From Methylosinus sp. PW1 (GTDB taxonomy: Bacteria > Pseudomonadota > Alphaproteobacteria > Rhizobiales > Beijerinckiaceae): a stretch of DNA of 64,000 nucleotides. The position numbers and the translations under genes are program-made. The notes below the pieces were generated by a model. The model made no database searches. It was not told the origin of the DNA and was given only the letters and a program-made list of their open reading frames with translations. The stretch is from positions 682,001 to 746,000 of the forward strand of contig NZ_JQNK01000009.1 of the NCBI RefSeq assembly GCF_000745215.1, written 5' to 3'. Shown here piece after piece: positions 9,769-18,314 of this stretch (its first letter is position 1; each line of letters opens with the position of its first letter).

Positions 9769-9798
9769 AAAACGAACCGCGCGGTCGCCGCGCGGTTC
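9769..9798 (-). terminator. terminator of the Gre-factor gene
   Basis: A 10-bp perfect stem (gaaccgcgcg / cgcgcggttc, 9774-9783 and 9789-9798) with a 5-nt loop is followed on the minus strand by GTTTTTGCG. It sits 12 bp beyond the Gre-factor stop, between two convergent genes. On the plus strand there is no T-run, so it works best for the minus-strand gene. Confidence 0.65.
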
Positions 9799-9810
9799 CT
9801 CGCCGGAGAG

Positions 9811-10278
9811 TCAGCCGATCTCGACGATTTTGGCGCTGTGGTGGATCACCTCGACGCCATCGCCGACGCTCTTGCCGAGCAGCGCCTTGGCGAGCGGCGC
9901 GACATAGGGAATGAGCCCTTTGGCGGGATCGGCCTCGTCCTCGCCCACCAGGCGAAAGCTCTGACGCTTGCCGGTCTCGTCCTCTATGACGATGCGATGG
10001 CCAAAGCGCGCCAGCTCGTGATCGGCGATCGGCCGCACGACCTCCGCCGTGGCCCGCCGCGCCGACCAATAGCGCAGATCGCGCGCCGCCAGCGCAACGG
10101 CGCCCTTGTCGTCCCGCGCCTGCGCCGCCTCCAGCTCGTCGTGCAGCCGCGCCAGCTCCGCCTCGATCATGGCGAGGCCCTCCGGCGTCACGAGATTGCG
10201 ATGCGGGCTGATGGGACGATCGGGCAGCTCCTGGCGGAGCTCGTCGTCGTCCTGCTCTTTGGTGAAAGCGCTGCTCAT
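9811..10278 (-). CDS. GreA/GreB-family transcription elongation factor
   Basis: Gre factors rescue backtracked RNA polymerase by stimulating transcript cleavage through the secondary channel. The 155-residue protein has an N-terminal coiled-coil (about 30-90, LARLHDELEAAQARDDKG) and a C-terminal FKBP-like domain (FRLVGEDEADPAKGLI, then PLAKALLGKSVGD). The N-terminal stretch PDRPISPHRNLVTPEG is typical of the GreB-like forms in this class. The acidic tip differs from the classical GDLSENAEY of GreA, so cleavage activity may be altered, or the protein may belong to a Gre-related regulator group. The gene is followed by a terminator and lies 31 bp downstream of the AcuI-like gene on the same strand. 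Confidence 0.8.
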   Translation of the reverse strand: MSSAFTKEQDDDELRQELPDRPISPHRNLVTPEGLAMIEAELARLHDELEAAQARDDKGAVALAARDLRYWSARRATAEVVRPIADHELARFGHRIVIEDETGKRQSFRLVGEDEADPAKGLIPYVAPLAKALLGKSVGDGVEVIHHSAKIVEIG

Positions 10279-10309
10279 ATCATCATGTCCTGTTCGACGC
10301 CGCTGCGCG

Positions 10310-11296
10310 TCAGCCGATCTCGATCACCAGCCGGCCCCTGATCTTGCCGGCGACGATCGATCGCGCGCGCTCTAGCGCCTGCGCGAAAGGCGCCGTCTCC
10401 GTCATTCTGGCGAGCAAACCTTTGTCGAGATCGCGCGCCAGACGCTCCCAGCCCACGCGCCGCAAGGGCAGGCTGGGCCGAACGCTTTCGACGCCGATGA
10501 GCGAAACGCCGCGCAGGATGAACGGCGCGACAGTCGTCGGCAGCTCCATTCCCTGCGCATTGCCGCAGGCCGCGACGACGCCGTCGATCGAGGTCTGCGC
10601 CAGAACATTGGCGAGCGTCACCGAGCCCACCGTATCGACGCCGCCAGCGAAACGCTGCTTCTGCAACGGTTTGCCGGGGGTGGAGAGCTCGGCGCGATCG
10701 ACGATCTCCGACGCGCCCAGATCTTTCAGATAGGCTTCTTCCTCGGGACGTCCAGTGGATGCGACGACCCGCCATCCCAGCGCCGCCAGCAGCGCCACCG
10801 CCACGGAGCCGACGCCGCCCGCCGCGCCCGTCACCACCACCGGCCCGCGCGAGGGCTCGAGCCCCTGTCGCTCCAGCGCCATCACGCAGAGCATGGCCGT
10901 GTAGCCGGCGCTGCCGATCGCCATCGCCTGATGCGGCGTCAGTCCTTGCGGCAAATGCACCAGCCAATCGCCGCTGACCCGCGCACGCTGCGAGAAGCCG
11001 CCGTAATGCTGCTCGCCGAGCCCGCAGCCGCCGGCGATCACCTGCTCGCCCGGCCGGAAATCGGGGTGGCTCGAGCGCGTGACGACGCCCGCGAAATCGA
11101 CGCCGGGAATCATCGGAAAGCGCCGCACCACCGGCGCCTTGCCGGTGACGGCGAGGCCGTCCTTGTAATTGACCGTGCTATGCGTAACCGCGACGTCGAC
11201 GTCCCCCTCCATCAGCTCACTCTCGCCCAGCTCGGCATAGGCTGCGCGATAGCCGGCCTCGTCCTTGTCGATGCGTATGGCGGTGAATGCGCTCAC
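10310..11296 (-). CDS. acuI: NADPH-dependent acrylyl-CoA reductase-like MDR oxidoreductase
   Basis: This is a zinc-independent medium-chain dehydrogenase/reductase of the YhdH/AcuI group, which reduces acrylyl-CoA or quinone-like enones with NADPH. The 328 residues match the family. STVNYKDGLAVTGK and FPMIPGVDFAGVV form the N-terminal GroES-like part, and the Rossmann fold carries VTGAAGGVGSVAV near residue 150. Translation probably begins at the GTG at 11296, preceded by GAGGAG. Gene order puts it upstream of the Gre factor with a 31-bp gap, so co-transcription is possible. The physiological substrate is not settled by sequence. Confidence 0.85.
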   Translation of the reverse strand: MSAFTAIRIDKDEAGYRAAYAELGESELMEGDVDVAVTHSTVNYKDGLAVTGKAPVVRRFPMIPGVDFAGVVTRSSHPDFRPGEQVIAGGCGLGEQHYGGFSQRARVSGDWLVHLPQGLTPHQAMAIGSAGYTAMLCVMALERQGLEPSRGPVVVTGAAGGVGSVAVALLAALGWRVVASTGRPEEEAYLKDLGASEIVDRAELSTPGKPLQKQRFAGGVDTVGSVTLANVLAQTSIDGVVAACGNAQGMELPTTVAPFILRGVSLIGVESVRPSLPLRRVGWERLARDLDKGLLARMTETAPFAQALERARSIVAGKIRGRLVIEIG

Positions 11297-11480
11297 TCTT
11301 TTGTCTCCTCTGTGATCGAGACGCGACGCGCTGCGCCGCCACTATCCGGTCGAATACGTAAAAGCTTATGTAAACAAAAGATTTCTGAGGCTGGACATTA
11401 CCAAACATTAAGTTGCTTTTCGGCCGCCGAGAACGAATTGTCTAAGCGTCAAGTCCACCCATTCTCCCAGGTGAACGCTC

Positions 11481-11984
11481 ATGAAGAAACATCTCCTCGC
11501 CGCCGTCGCCGTGGTCGCTCTCGCCCTTCCGCTCTCGGGCGGAGTCTTTGCAGAGCCGGCTCCCGGCGAGCATCATCATCACCAATTCTCGCCGGAGGAT
11601 CATGCCGCCTTCACCGACGCCAAGATCGCCGCTCTGAAGGCCGGCTTGAAGCTCACGCCCGCCCAGGAGAAGAACTGGCCGGCGGTGGAAGCCTCGCTGC
11701 GCGACATCGCCAAGGCGCGCGCCGCCCGCTTCGCCGAGGCCAAGGACAAGATCAAGGACATCCACGAGCATCGCAGCGTGATCGAAGGCTTGCAGCTGCA
11801 CTCCAAGGCGCTGCATGCGCGCGCCGCCGAGTCGGAGAAGCTCGCCGAGGCGGCCAAGCCGCTCTTCGACAGCCTGGACGACGCCCAGAAGCGCCGCTTC
11901 GCCATTCTGCTGCATACGATCGCCAAAGGCCCGCATCACGGCCATGAATGGGGCGGCCCGCACGGCGGTCCCGAGCACGACTGA
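11481..11984 (+). CDS. periplasmic LTXXQ-motif (Spy/CpxP-like) protein
   Basis: This small secreted helical protein has 167 residues. A signal peptide (MKKHLLAAVAVVALALPLSG) is followed by a histidine cluster (EHHHHQ), the LTPAQ motif that names the family, and long amphipathic helices. The C-terminus is rich in His and Gly (HHGHEWGGPHGG). Family members act as periplasmic chaperones or metal/envelope-stress sensors. The His-rich ends suggest metal binding, which is inference. AGGTG lies 6 nt before the ATG. A strong terminator follows, so it is monocistronic. Confidence 0.82.
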   Translation: MKKHLLAAVAVVALALPLSGGVFAEPAPGEHHHHQFSPEDHAAFTDAKIAALKAGLKLTPAQEKNWPAVEASLRDIAKARAARFAEAKDKIKDIHEHRSVIEGLQLHSKALHARAAESEKLAEAAKPLFDSLDDAQKRRFAILLHTIAKGPHHGHEWGGPHGGPEHD

Positions 11985-12021
11985 GGCCTTCCCTCGGCCA
12001 ATCCTCTAAAGCGCCCCCTCG

Positions 12022-12056
12022 ACGCCCCGCACGGCATTCGCCTGCGGGGCGTTTTC
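12022..12056 (+). terminator. terminator of the LTXXQ gene
   Basis: A 10-bp perfect stem (acgccccgca / tgcggggcgt) with an 11-nt loop is followed by a short T-run (gttttc). It lies 37 bp after the stop, just before the convergent polyprenyl synthase gene. Confidence 0.75.
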
Positions 12057-12064
12057 GCGTCAAG

Positions 12065-13081
12065 TCAATAGGCGCGCTCGACGCAGAAATCGACGACCTC
12101 GAGCAGCGCCGACTTCCACGGCGAGGCCGGGAAAATCTCCAGCGCGTCGCGCGCGATGGCGCCGTAATGGCTCGCCCGCTCGACCGTGTCCTTGATGGCG
12201 TCGTGCTTTTTCATCAGCGCGCAGGCGGCCTCGACGTCGCCGTCGTTGATCTCGCCCTTCTCCAGCGTGCGGCGCCAGAATTCGCGCTCGGTCTCAGTGC
12301 CGCGACGGAAGGCGAGCACGACGGGAAGCGTGATCTTGCCCTCGCGGAAATCATCGCCGACATTCTTGCCGAGCTTGGAGGATTGTCCGCCGTAATCCAG
12401 CGCGTCGTCGATGAGTTGGAAGGCGATTCCGAGATTCATGCCATAGCTGCGGCAAGCGGCTTCGTCCGCCTTGGAGCGGCCGGTGAGCATGGGGCCGACC
12501 TCGGCCGCGGCGGCGAACAGCTCCGCCGTCTTGGAGCGGATGACCGCCATATAGGCGTCTTCCGTCGTCTGCGTGTCCTTGGCGGCGTTGAGCTGGAGAA
12601 TCTCGCCCTCGGCGATGACGGCGGCGGCCTGCGACACGACGGAGAGGCAGGAGAGCACGCCGGGCTCCACCATCATCTTGAAGGCGTGGCCGAGCAGAAA
12701 ATCGCCGACCAGAACGCAGGTCTCATTGCCCCACAGCATTCGCGCGGCGATCTTGCCGCGGCGCATGTCGCTCTCGTCGACGACATCGTCGTGCAGCAGA
12801 GTGGCCGTATGCATGAACTCGATGCCGGCGGCGAATTTGATATGGCCGTCGCCCTCATAGCCGCACATGCCCGCAGTAGCGAGCACGAGCATCGGCCGCA
12901 GGCGCTTGCCGCCCGCAGAGATGAGATGATTGGCGACCTCGGGGATGGTCGTCACGTCGGAGCCGGTGCGCTGCAGAATCAGCTGATTGACGCGATGCAG
13001 GTCGGGGCCGATCAGCGAAAGGAGATTATCGAGGCCGGCGGACTTCTTTTCCTTTTCCTCCAGCGGTATGACGATGCCCAC
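12065..13081 (-). CDS. ispB: all-trans polyprenyl (octaprenyl/decaprenyl) diphosphate synthase
   Basis: This enzyme makes the long isoprenoid side chain of ubiquinone by adding IPP units to FPP. The 338 residues contain both aspartate-rich motifs: LLHDDVVDESDMRRG (first, about 105) and LIDDALDY (second, about 230). GGKRLRPML is the conserved IPP-binding region. The family assignment is firm. Whether the product has 8, 9 or 10 units cannot be read from the sequence; alphaproteobacteria usually make Q-10. The start is the GTG at 13081, preceded by AAAGGGG. Opposite it lies the TrmN6-like methyltransferase gene, a common arrangement in this class. Confidence 0.9.
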   Translation of the reverse strand: MGIVIPLEEKEKKSAGLDNLLSLIGPDLHRVNQLILQRTGSDVTTIPEVANHLISAGGKRLRPMLVLATAGMCGYEGDGHIKFAAGIEFMHTATLLHDDVVDESDMRRGKIAARMLWGNETCVLVGDFLLGHAFKMMVEPGVLSCLSVVSQAAAVIAEGEILQLNAAKDTQTTEDAYMAVIRSKTAELFAAAAEVGPMLTGRSKADEAACRSYGMNLGIAFQLIDDALDYGGQSSKLGKNVGDDFREGKITLPVVLAFRRGTETEREFWRRTLEKGEINDGDVEAACALMKKHDAIKDTVERASHYGAIARDALEIFPASPWKSALLEVVDFCVERAY

Positions 13082-13200
13082 GTAGACCCCTTTGGCTTGT
13101 CTTGGAATGCTGGGGCGAACTTAAGGCTTCGGAGCGCGCGCGGCAAGCCGGGGAGGGCGCGCCCTCCCCTGGCCGATCCGACACTGTTCTGCGTGAGAAT

Positions 13201-13491
13201 TCAGCACCCGTTCCGGCGCTCCAAGGACTGGAGCTGCCGAACCCGTCGGGCTTCGGCGCCGCTCAGCCGGCCATAGGGCGGAAAGCAGCCCCCGCCGAAA
13301 GCCGAGCGCCCGCGCGTGGTCTGGAAGCAATGCCCGGCGCGCGCATAGATGGCGTTGCGTTCTCGCCAGAGCTGGTCGCAGGAGAAAGCGCCCGATTGCG
13401 CGAGCGCGGGCGCCGGCGCGCCGATTTCGGCAAAGGCCGACAAGATCGCCCCTGCGGCGAGAAAACGGATCGTGGCGTTCATCGATTTCAT
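13201..13491 (-). CDS. small secreted YARHG-domain protein
   Basis: This 96-residue protein has a signal peptide (ending PALAQS) and a short cysteine-containing domain with CDQLWRERNAIYARAGHCF, the YARHG signature found in many hyphomicrobial exported proteins. Four cysteines could form two disulfides. The start at 13491 has a strong ribosome site (GAGGAGGAG). Its function is unknown, and homologues are usually annotated only as YARHG domain proteins. It lies alone between ispB and the methyltransferase gene. Confidence 0.7.
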   Translation of the reverse strand: MKSMNATIRFLAAGAILSAFAEIGAPAPALAQSGAFSCDQLWRERNAIYARAGHCFQTTRGRSAFGGGCFPPYGRLSGAEARRVRQLQSLERRNGC

Positions 13492-13648
13492 CGCATCTCC
13501 TCCTCGACGACGACGCGACCGACCTCCAGCCGCATCGCCAGAACGTTCAGGGCGTTTCCAAAAGAGCGGAAGCCGATTGCTCGATGCGAGAGCTTGCTCG
13601 ATGCGAGAAGCTGTGACATTTTTTCAGTGCGATGAACGTTTCCCGCGA

Positions 13649-14425
13649 ATGAACGTTCCCCCGAACACAAAGGAGAAACGGTCGGAGGCCGCCGCCTTTC
13701 TCGGGGGACGCTTGCGTCTGCGCCAAATGCCGCGCGGCCATCGGGCCGGAACCGACGCCGTCCTTCTCGCGGCGGCGACGCCGGCGCAGACGCGCGGTCT
13801 CATTCTCGACATTGGCGCGGGCACTGGAGCCGTCGGCCTCGCCGCAGCGCTGCGCGCGCCCGCCGCCACGCTCGGCCTCGTCGAGATCGATCCGGAGACT
13901 TGCGCGCTGGCCCGCGAGAATATCGCGGACAACGCGCTCGCGGCGCGCATATGCGTCCACGAGGCCGATCTCCTCTCGATCGCGGCGCGTCGGGCCGGCG
14001 GGCTCGAGAATGAGAGCGCCGAGATCCTTCTCACCAATCCGCCCTATCTCACGCCGGGCCGCACACGCGTCTCGCCCGATCCGCGTCGCGCCCTCGCTCA
14101 TATGAGCGCGGCGGGGCTCGAGCCCTGGCTGCGCGCCTGTCTCGCCTTGCTGCGCTCGGGCGGGCTCTTCGTCATGATCCATCGCGCCGACGCGTTGCAG
14201 GAGTGCCTCGCCGGCGTCGGCGCGCGGCTCGGCGCGCTCGCGCTATTGCCGATCTCACCGCGCGAGGGCGAAGCGGCGACGCGCATTCTGCTGCGCGGCG
14301 TCAAAGGCTCGAAGGCGCCGCTGGCGCTCTACCCGCCGCTGATTCTGCATGGCGCCGACGGCGCCTTCACGCCAGAGGCCGAGGCGCTCCATCGCGGCGA
14401 CGGCGAGCTGCCGTGGCCCAGCTAG
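13649..14425 (+). CDS. tRNA1(Val) adenine-N6 methyltransferase-like (TrmN6/YfiC family)
   Basis: This is an SAM-dependent N6-adenine methyltransferase of 258 residues. Motif I is LDIGAGTGAVGLA, the acidic SAM-ribose residue lies in LVEIDPE, and the catalytic motif is NPPY (LLTNPPYLTPG), typical of N6-adenine or Gln methylation. The opening GGRLRLRQMPRGHRAGTDAVLLA is the conserved substrate loop of the YfiC/TrmN6 group. An upstream extension of the frame exists, but the ATG at 13649 starts just before the conserved part. In alphaproteobacteria this gene commonly sits divergent to ispB. The tRNA1(Val) A37 substrate is assumed from E. coli. Confidence 0.8.
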   Translation: MNVPPNTKEKRSEAAAFLGGRLRLRQMPRGHRAGTDAVLLAAATPAQTRGLILDIGAGTGAVGLAAALRAPAATLGLVEIDPETCALARENIADNALAARICVHEADLLSIAARRAGGLENESAEILLTNPPYLTPGRTRVSPDPRRALAHMSAAGLEPWLRACLALLRSGGLFVMIHRADALQECLAGVGARLGALALLPISPREGEAATRILLRGVKGSKAPLALYPPLILHGADGAFTPEAEALHRGDGELPWPS

Positions 14426-14462
14426 GCTATCGCGTAAGTATATCCCACATCTAGATTAATTA

Positions 14463-14492
14463 TTGCGGCACAGCCGAGACTGTGGCTATATT
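14463..14492 (+). promoter_or_regulatory. candidate promoter for the TonB-dependent receptor
   Basis: TTGCGG (14463-14468) and TATATT (14487-14492) are separated by 18 bp in an A+T-richer stretch about 75 bp before the start codon. No Fur-box-like palindrome was recognised beside it. Consensus match only. Confidence 0.35.
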
Positions 14493-14565
14493 CTAGGTAG
14501 AACTACGCAGTTGCGCTGCTCGGCAGGCGCCAAAATACCATTTTCCTAGTATGTTAGAGGCAGTA

Positions 14566-17070
14566 ATGCATCCTAAGCGGCTTGTCGGACGCAGTCCATC
14601 GCTCGAGGCTTCCAAGCTCGTTCTCGCTCTCATTCTCGCGGCTTCCGCCTCACGCGACGCCGCGCTGGCCCAAGCGGCGCCGGAAACTGCGCAAATCCAG
14701 GACGTGCGCGTCGGCGCCGAGGTCAATGAGGCAGGACTGACGCGTCAGGAGGAGAAAGTCCTCGTCAAGACGCCGCGCTCGGGCGATTTCATCAGCGGCC
14801 CGAAGGCGCAGACCGAGCATTTGGAGCGGCTATCGGACTTTTCCCAGCTCGTTCCCAATTATCGTCCGAACGTCTCCAACCCGCAGACGTCCCGCCCCGC
14901 CATTCGCGGCGTCGGCCAGGGCGCCGGCACCGGCAATGGCTCGGAGAACGACACCGGCTTCATCATCGACAATGTGTTCTGGAAGGCCGTCGGCTTCCAA
15001 TGGTCCGATTTCGTCGAGATCGAGAATTTCGAGCTCGGCCTCGGACCGCAGGGAACCGCCGGCGGCAAGAACACCACAGTCGGCAACATCATCGTGCGCA
15101 CGCAGCTGCCCTCCTTCGAGCGCAAGGCGACATTCGAGACCTCCTTCGGCAATCACACGCATCTCATCGAGAAGCTGAATGTGACCGGGCCGATCATCGA
15201 CGAGAAGCTCGCTTATCGCGTCACCTTTTTCTACGACAAGGACAATGGCTTTGTGAAAGACCAGGTCACGGGCGCGGGCATTTCCAACGCCAACCGGTGG
15301 GGCGCGCGCGGGCAATTATATTACGTCGGCGAGGATGTGACGGACAGGCTGATCTTCAGCTATGCGCGCTCCGCGGAATACAACAACAACAACAACGGCC
15401 CCTTCTCCAACTCACTGCAGATATTCGCCAACGGCACGATCGCGACCAATTATGCGACGACCGTGTTCCGGCGGCTCGGCAAGCAGATTCTGACCTTCGA
15501 TCGCTACAAGCCCTATTACACGCATCTCGGCACACTGAGCTCGCGCACGATCACCGTCTCGAACGAATTGAACTGGCAGCTCGGCGAGAACACATTCACC
15601 TCGATCTCCGCCTGGGGCGAGTTCCGCCTGCTGCCCTACAATAATACCGGCAATCAGCTGATCGACGTCAGCGACGGCCACACCAATCAATGGACCGATC
15701 AATTTTCGCAGGAGTTCCGCCTCTCCTCGCCCAAGGATCAGCCGCTCGAATGGACCGTCGGACTCTTCGGCCTCTATGAGAAGGTCTTCAACTATAGCGA
15801 GACGGAATATGGCTCGGACGCCGCGCAATGGTTCGGCACGCCGACGACGAGCAAGGGGCTGCTCTGGGGCGTCGATTATCATACGGACGGCAAGGCGCTG
15901 ACGATCAACGGCGCCGCCTATGGGCAGGCCACCTATCACGTCGACGAGCAGCTCGCGCTCACCTTCGGTCTGCGCAACGGCTATGAGGTGAAGGAGGGCT
16001 CGAATTTCGGCTGGATACAGCCCGGCTATCTCAGCGGCAATTTCACCTTGCAGCAATTGGCCAACGCCGTGCGCGGGGCGACCTCGACACAGCAATTCTT
16101 CGACACCGGCGGAACGTCGAAAGGCGCCAATCTGCTGACTGGAATCTTCAACCCCTCCTATCGCTACAACGACAATATCTTGTTCTATGGGCTCGTCGGG
16201 CGCGGCGAGAAGGCCGCCGCCATCAATTTCGCCCTGCCGATCTATGATTCGACCAACGCCTTCAAAGGATTCCAGCCGATTTTGACGAAGCGCGAGGTCT
16301 CTTGGGACTATGAGATCGGCGCCAAGACCAATTGGCTCGACGGCAAGCTCATCGCCAATGTGAACTTCTACTGGAACGATCTCTATAATTTCCAGGCCAA
16401 TCAGACCGACACGAGCTACGTCGACGCCACCGGCACGCCGATCCGCGCGACCTATCTCGGCTCGATCCCGCATGTCCGACTGAAGGGCGTCGAAGTGAAC
16501 GGACGCTGGAATCCGATCGAGAGATTGTGGATCAACGCCTCGGGCGCATTCACCGAGGCGCGCTATGTCGATTGGGACAACGCAGCGCCGCCGGCAGACT
16601 GGATATGGACGACCAATATCAACGGAGTCCGAGCGCCGCTCACCATCTCCCGATCGAACACGCGCTGGGAGAATTTGCCGATCTGGGCCTTCAACCTCGG
16701 CGCCAATTACGAGCAGCCGCTCGGCGCCGCCTTCGCCGAATTGGGCGAATGGGGCAAGCAGCCGGTCACCGCCTTCGGCTATGTCAATGCGAGCTGGTCG
16801 GACAAGATTCTCTTCACGAGCCCGGTCTCGACCAACACCTATTGGCAGTCGCCGTTCACGCTGATCAACGCCGGCCTCGGTCTGCGAACCGACGACGAGC
16901 GTTGGAGCCTGTCCTTCTGGGTGAAGAATCTTCTCGACCGCCGTGAGATCACCAACGCCGGCCCCAACACGAATGGCTGGACGCCGGGCACGGCGACGAC
17001 GCCGGCGACGATGGCCTTCACCAATCAGCCGCGCAGCTTCGGCGGCAGCCTGCTGGTGAAGCTCTATTGA
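14566..17070 (+). CDS. TonB-dependent outer-membrane receptor
   Basis: This 834-residue receptor imports a scarce ligand across the outer membrane using TonB energy. A signal sequence (about 10-40) is followed by a plug domain with SRPAIRGVGQG and the PQGTAGGKNTTVG segment, a variant of the usual GPxGxLYGxxAxGG. The C-terminal 22-stranded barrel ends in SFGGSLLVKLY. The ATG at 14566 was preferred over 14551 because GAGGC lies 5 nt before it. No partner transporter is adjacent. The ligand could be a siderophore, copper-chalkophore or lanthanide complex; known receptors of methylotrophs serve all three, and the sequence does not decide. Base composition is slightly less GC-rich than its neighbours. 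Confidence 0.85.
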   Translation: MHPKRLVGRSPSLEASKLVLALILAASASRDAALAQAAPETAQIQDVRVGAEVNEAGLTRQEEKVLVKTPRSGDFISGPKAQTEHLERLSDFSQLVPNYRPNVSNPQTSRPAIRGVGQGAGTGNGSENDTGFIIDNVFWKAVGFQWSDFVEIENFELGLGPQGTAGGKNTTVGNIIVRTQLPSFERKATFETSFGNHTHLIEKLNVTGPIIDEKLAYRVTFFYDKDNGFVKDQVTGAGISNANRWGARGQLYYVGEDVTDRLIFSYARSAEYNNNNNGPFSNSLQIFANGTIATNYATTVFRRLGKQILTFDRYKPYYTHLGTLSSRTITVSNELNWQLGENTFTSISAWGEFRLLPYNNTGNQLIDVSDGHTNQWTDQFSQEFRLSSPKDQPLEWTVGLFGLYEKVFNYSETEYGSDAAQWFGTPTTSKGLLWGVDYHTDGKALTINGAAYGQATYHVDEQLALTFGLRNGYEVKEGSNFGWIQPGYLSGNFTLQQLANAVRGATSTQQFFDTGGTSKGANLLTGIFNPSYRYNDNILFYGLVGRGEKAAAINFALPIYDSTNAFKGFQPILTKREVSWDYEIGAKTNWLDGKLIANVNFYWNDLYNFQANQTDTSYVDATGTPIRATYLGSIPHVRLKGVEVNGRWNPIERLWINASGAFTEARYVDWDNAAPPADWIWTTNINGVRAPLTISRSNTRWENLPIWAFNLGANYEQPLGAAFAELGEWGKQPVTAFGYVNASWSDKILFTSPVSTNTYWQSPFTLINAGLGLRTDDERWSLSFWVKNLLDRREITNAGPNTNGWTPGTATTPATMAFTNQPRSFGGSLLVKLY

Positions 17071-17082
17071 GGCGGCGCGGCG

Positions 17083-18252
17083 TCACGCCGCGAGATCGGC
17101 CACCACCGCGTCGAGCACGGGAAACCCTTCCGAGCTCACGCGGATGCGATCGTCGCGGGTCAGCTCCACGAGCCCGTCGCCGATCAGCTCGGCGACGCGC
17201 GACTGCGACAGCTTCTTGCCGGTGAGGGCGAAGAAGCGCGCCGGATCTATGCCCTCGCGCAGGCGCAGGCCCATCAGCAGAAACTCGTCGCCCTCCTGCT
17301 CCGCGGAGAGCAGATCGTCCTCGACGAGGCCATGGCCCTCCGTCTCGACGCAGGTGAGCCACATTTCCGGATGCTTCTCGGTCGCCTGAGCGCGGCGGCC
17401 GCGCGGCGTGATGAGCCGCCCATGCGCGCCGGGGCCGACGCCGGCATATTCGCCATAGCGCCAATAGACGAGATTGTGCCGGCATTCCGAGCCGGGCCGC
17501 GCGTGGTTGGAGACCTCGTACGCCGGCAGGCCGGCGCGGGCGGTCACTTCCTGCGTGACGTCCCATAGCGCGCGCTGCGTGTCGACGTCCGGCAGATCGA
17601 GCTTGCCGGCGTCCGCCATGCGCTCGAACATCGTCTCCGGCTCTATGGTCAGCTGATAGAGCGAGACATGCTCCGTCACGCGCCCCAGAGCGAGCTCGAG
17701 CTCCTTGCGCCAGGCCGCCGGCGTCTGCTGCGGACGGGCGTAGATGAGATCGAACGAGGTGCGCTCGAAAATCTTATTGGCGACATCGAGCGCGGCGAGC
17801 GCCTCCGCCACCGAATGCTGACGGCCGAGCGCCCGCAATTCTATGTCGTTGAGCGCCTGCACGCCGAGCGAGGCGCGATTGACGCCGGCCGCCTTGAAGC
17901 TGCGGAAGCGCGAAGCCTCGACGCTGGTGGGGTTGGCCTCGAGCGTGACCTCGCAATCGGCGGCCATCGGCCAATGATCGGCGATCGCCCGGAGGATCGC
18001 CTCCAGCGTGGATGGGAGCATCAGCGAGGGCGTGCCGCCGCCGAAGAACACCGAGCGCACTTCGCGTCCCGGCGCCAGCGCGGCGCGATGGGCGATCTCC
18101 GTGCGAAAGGCGTCCACAAAGCGATCTTCATCGACCTCGCCCTTGCGGACGTGGCTGTTGAAGTCGCAATAGGGGCACTTCGACAGGCAGAACGGCCAGT
18201 GCACATAGACGCCGAAGCCCGGGTCGAACGCGTTTCGAATCGTCGCAGCCAT
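17083..18252 (-). CDS. hemW: radical SAM heme chaperone HemW (HemN-like)
   Basis: HemW is a radical-SAM protein related to oxygen-independent coproporphyrinogen oxidase that binds heme and delivers it to membrane enzymes. The 389 residues include CLSKCPYCDFN (CxxxCxxC, about 21-30), which ligates the 4Fe-4S cluster, then FFGGGTPSLM and the HemN C-terminal domain (LLMGLRLREGID). HemN itself is longer and has an extra N-terminal segment with a fourth cysteine, which is absent here. The stop lies 12 bp from the convergent receptor gene. In relatives hemW usually follows rph-rdgB; here those genes are 4 kb away. Confidence 0.88.
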   Translation of the reverse strand: MAATIRNAFDPGFGVYVHWPFCLSKCPYCDFNSHVRKGEVDEDRFVDAFRTEIAHRAALAPGREVRSVFFGGGTPSLMLPSTLEAILRAIADHWPMAADCEVTLEANPTSVEASRFRSFKAAGVNRASLGVQALNDIELRALGRQHSVAEALAALDVANKIFERTSFDLIYARPQQTPAAWRKELELALGRVTEHVSLYQLTIEPETMFERMADAGKLDLPDVDTQRALWDVTQEVTARAGLPAYEVSNHARPGSECRHNLVYWRYGEYAGVGPGAHGRLITPRGRRAQATEKHPEMWLTCVETEGHGLVEDDLLSAEQEGDEFLLMGLRLREGIDPARFFALTGKKLSQSRVAELIGDGLVELTRDDRIRVSSEGFPVLDAVVADLAA

Positions 18253-18314
18253 GGGGGCTTTATGCCACGCCAGGCTCAGAAGGTCACGCTGTCCCGACCA
18301 TGAAGCGAGGCCGC

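Noticed and set aside
14426..14565. Fur box or cobalamin riboswitch in front of the TonB-dependent receptor
   Set aside because: No 19-bp Fur-like palindrome and no B12-box sequence were seen in this short leader.
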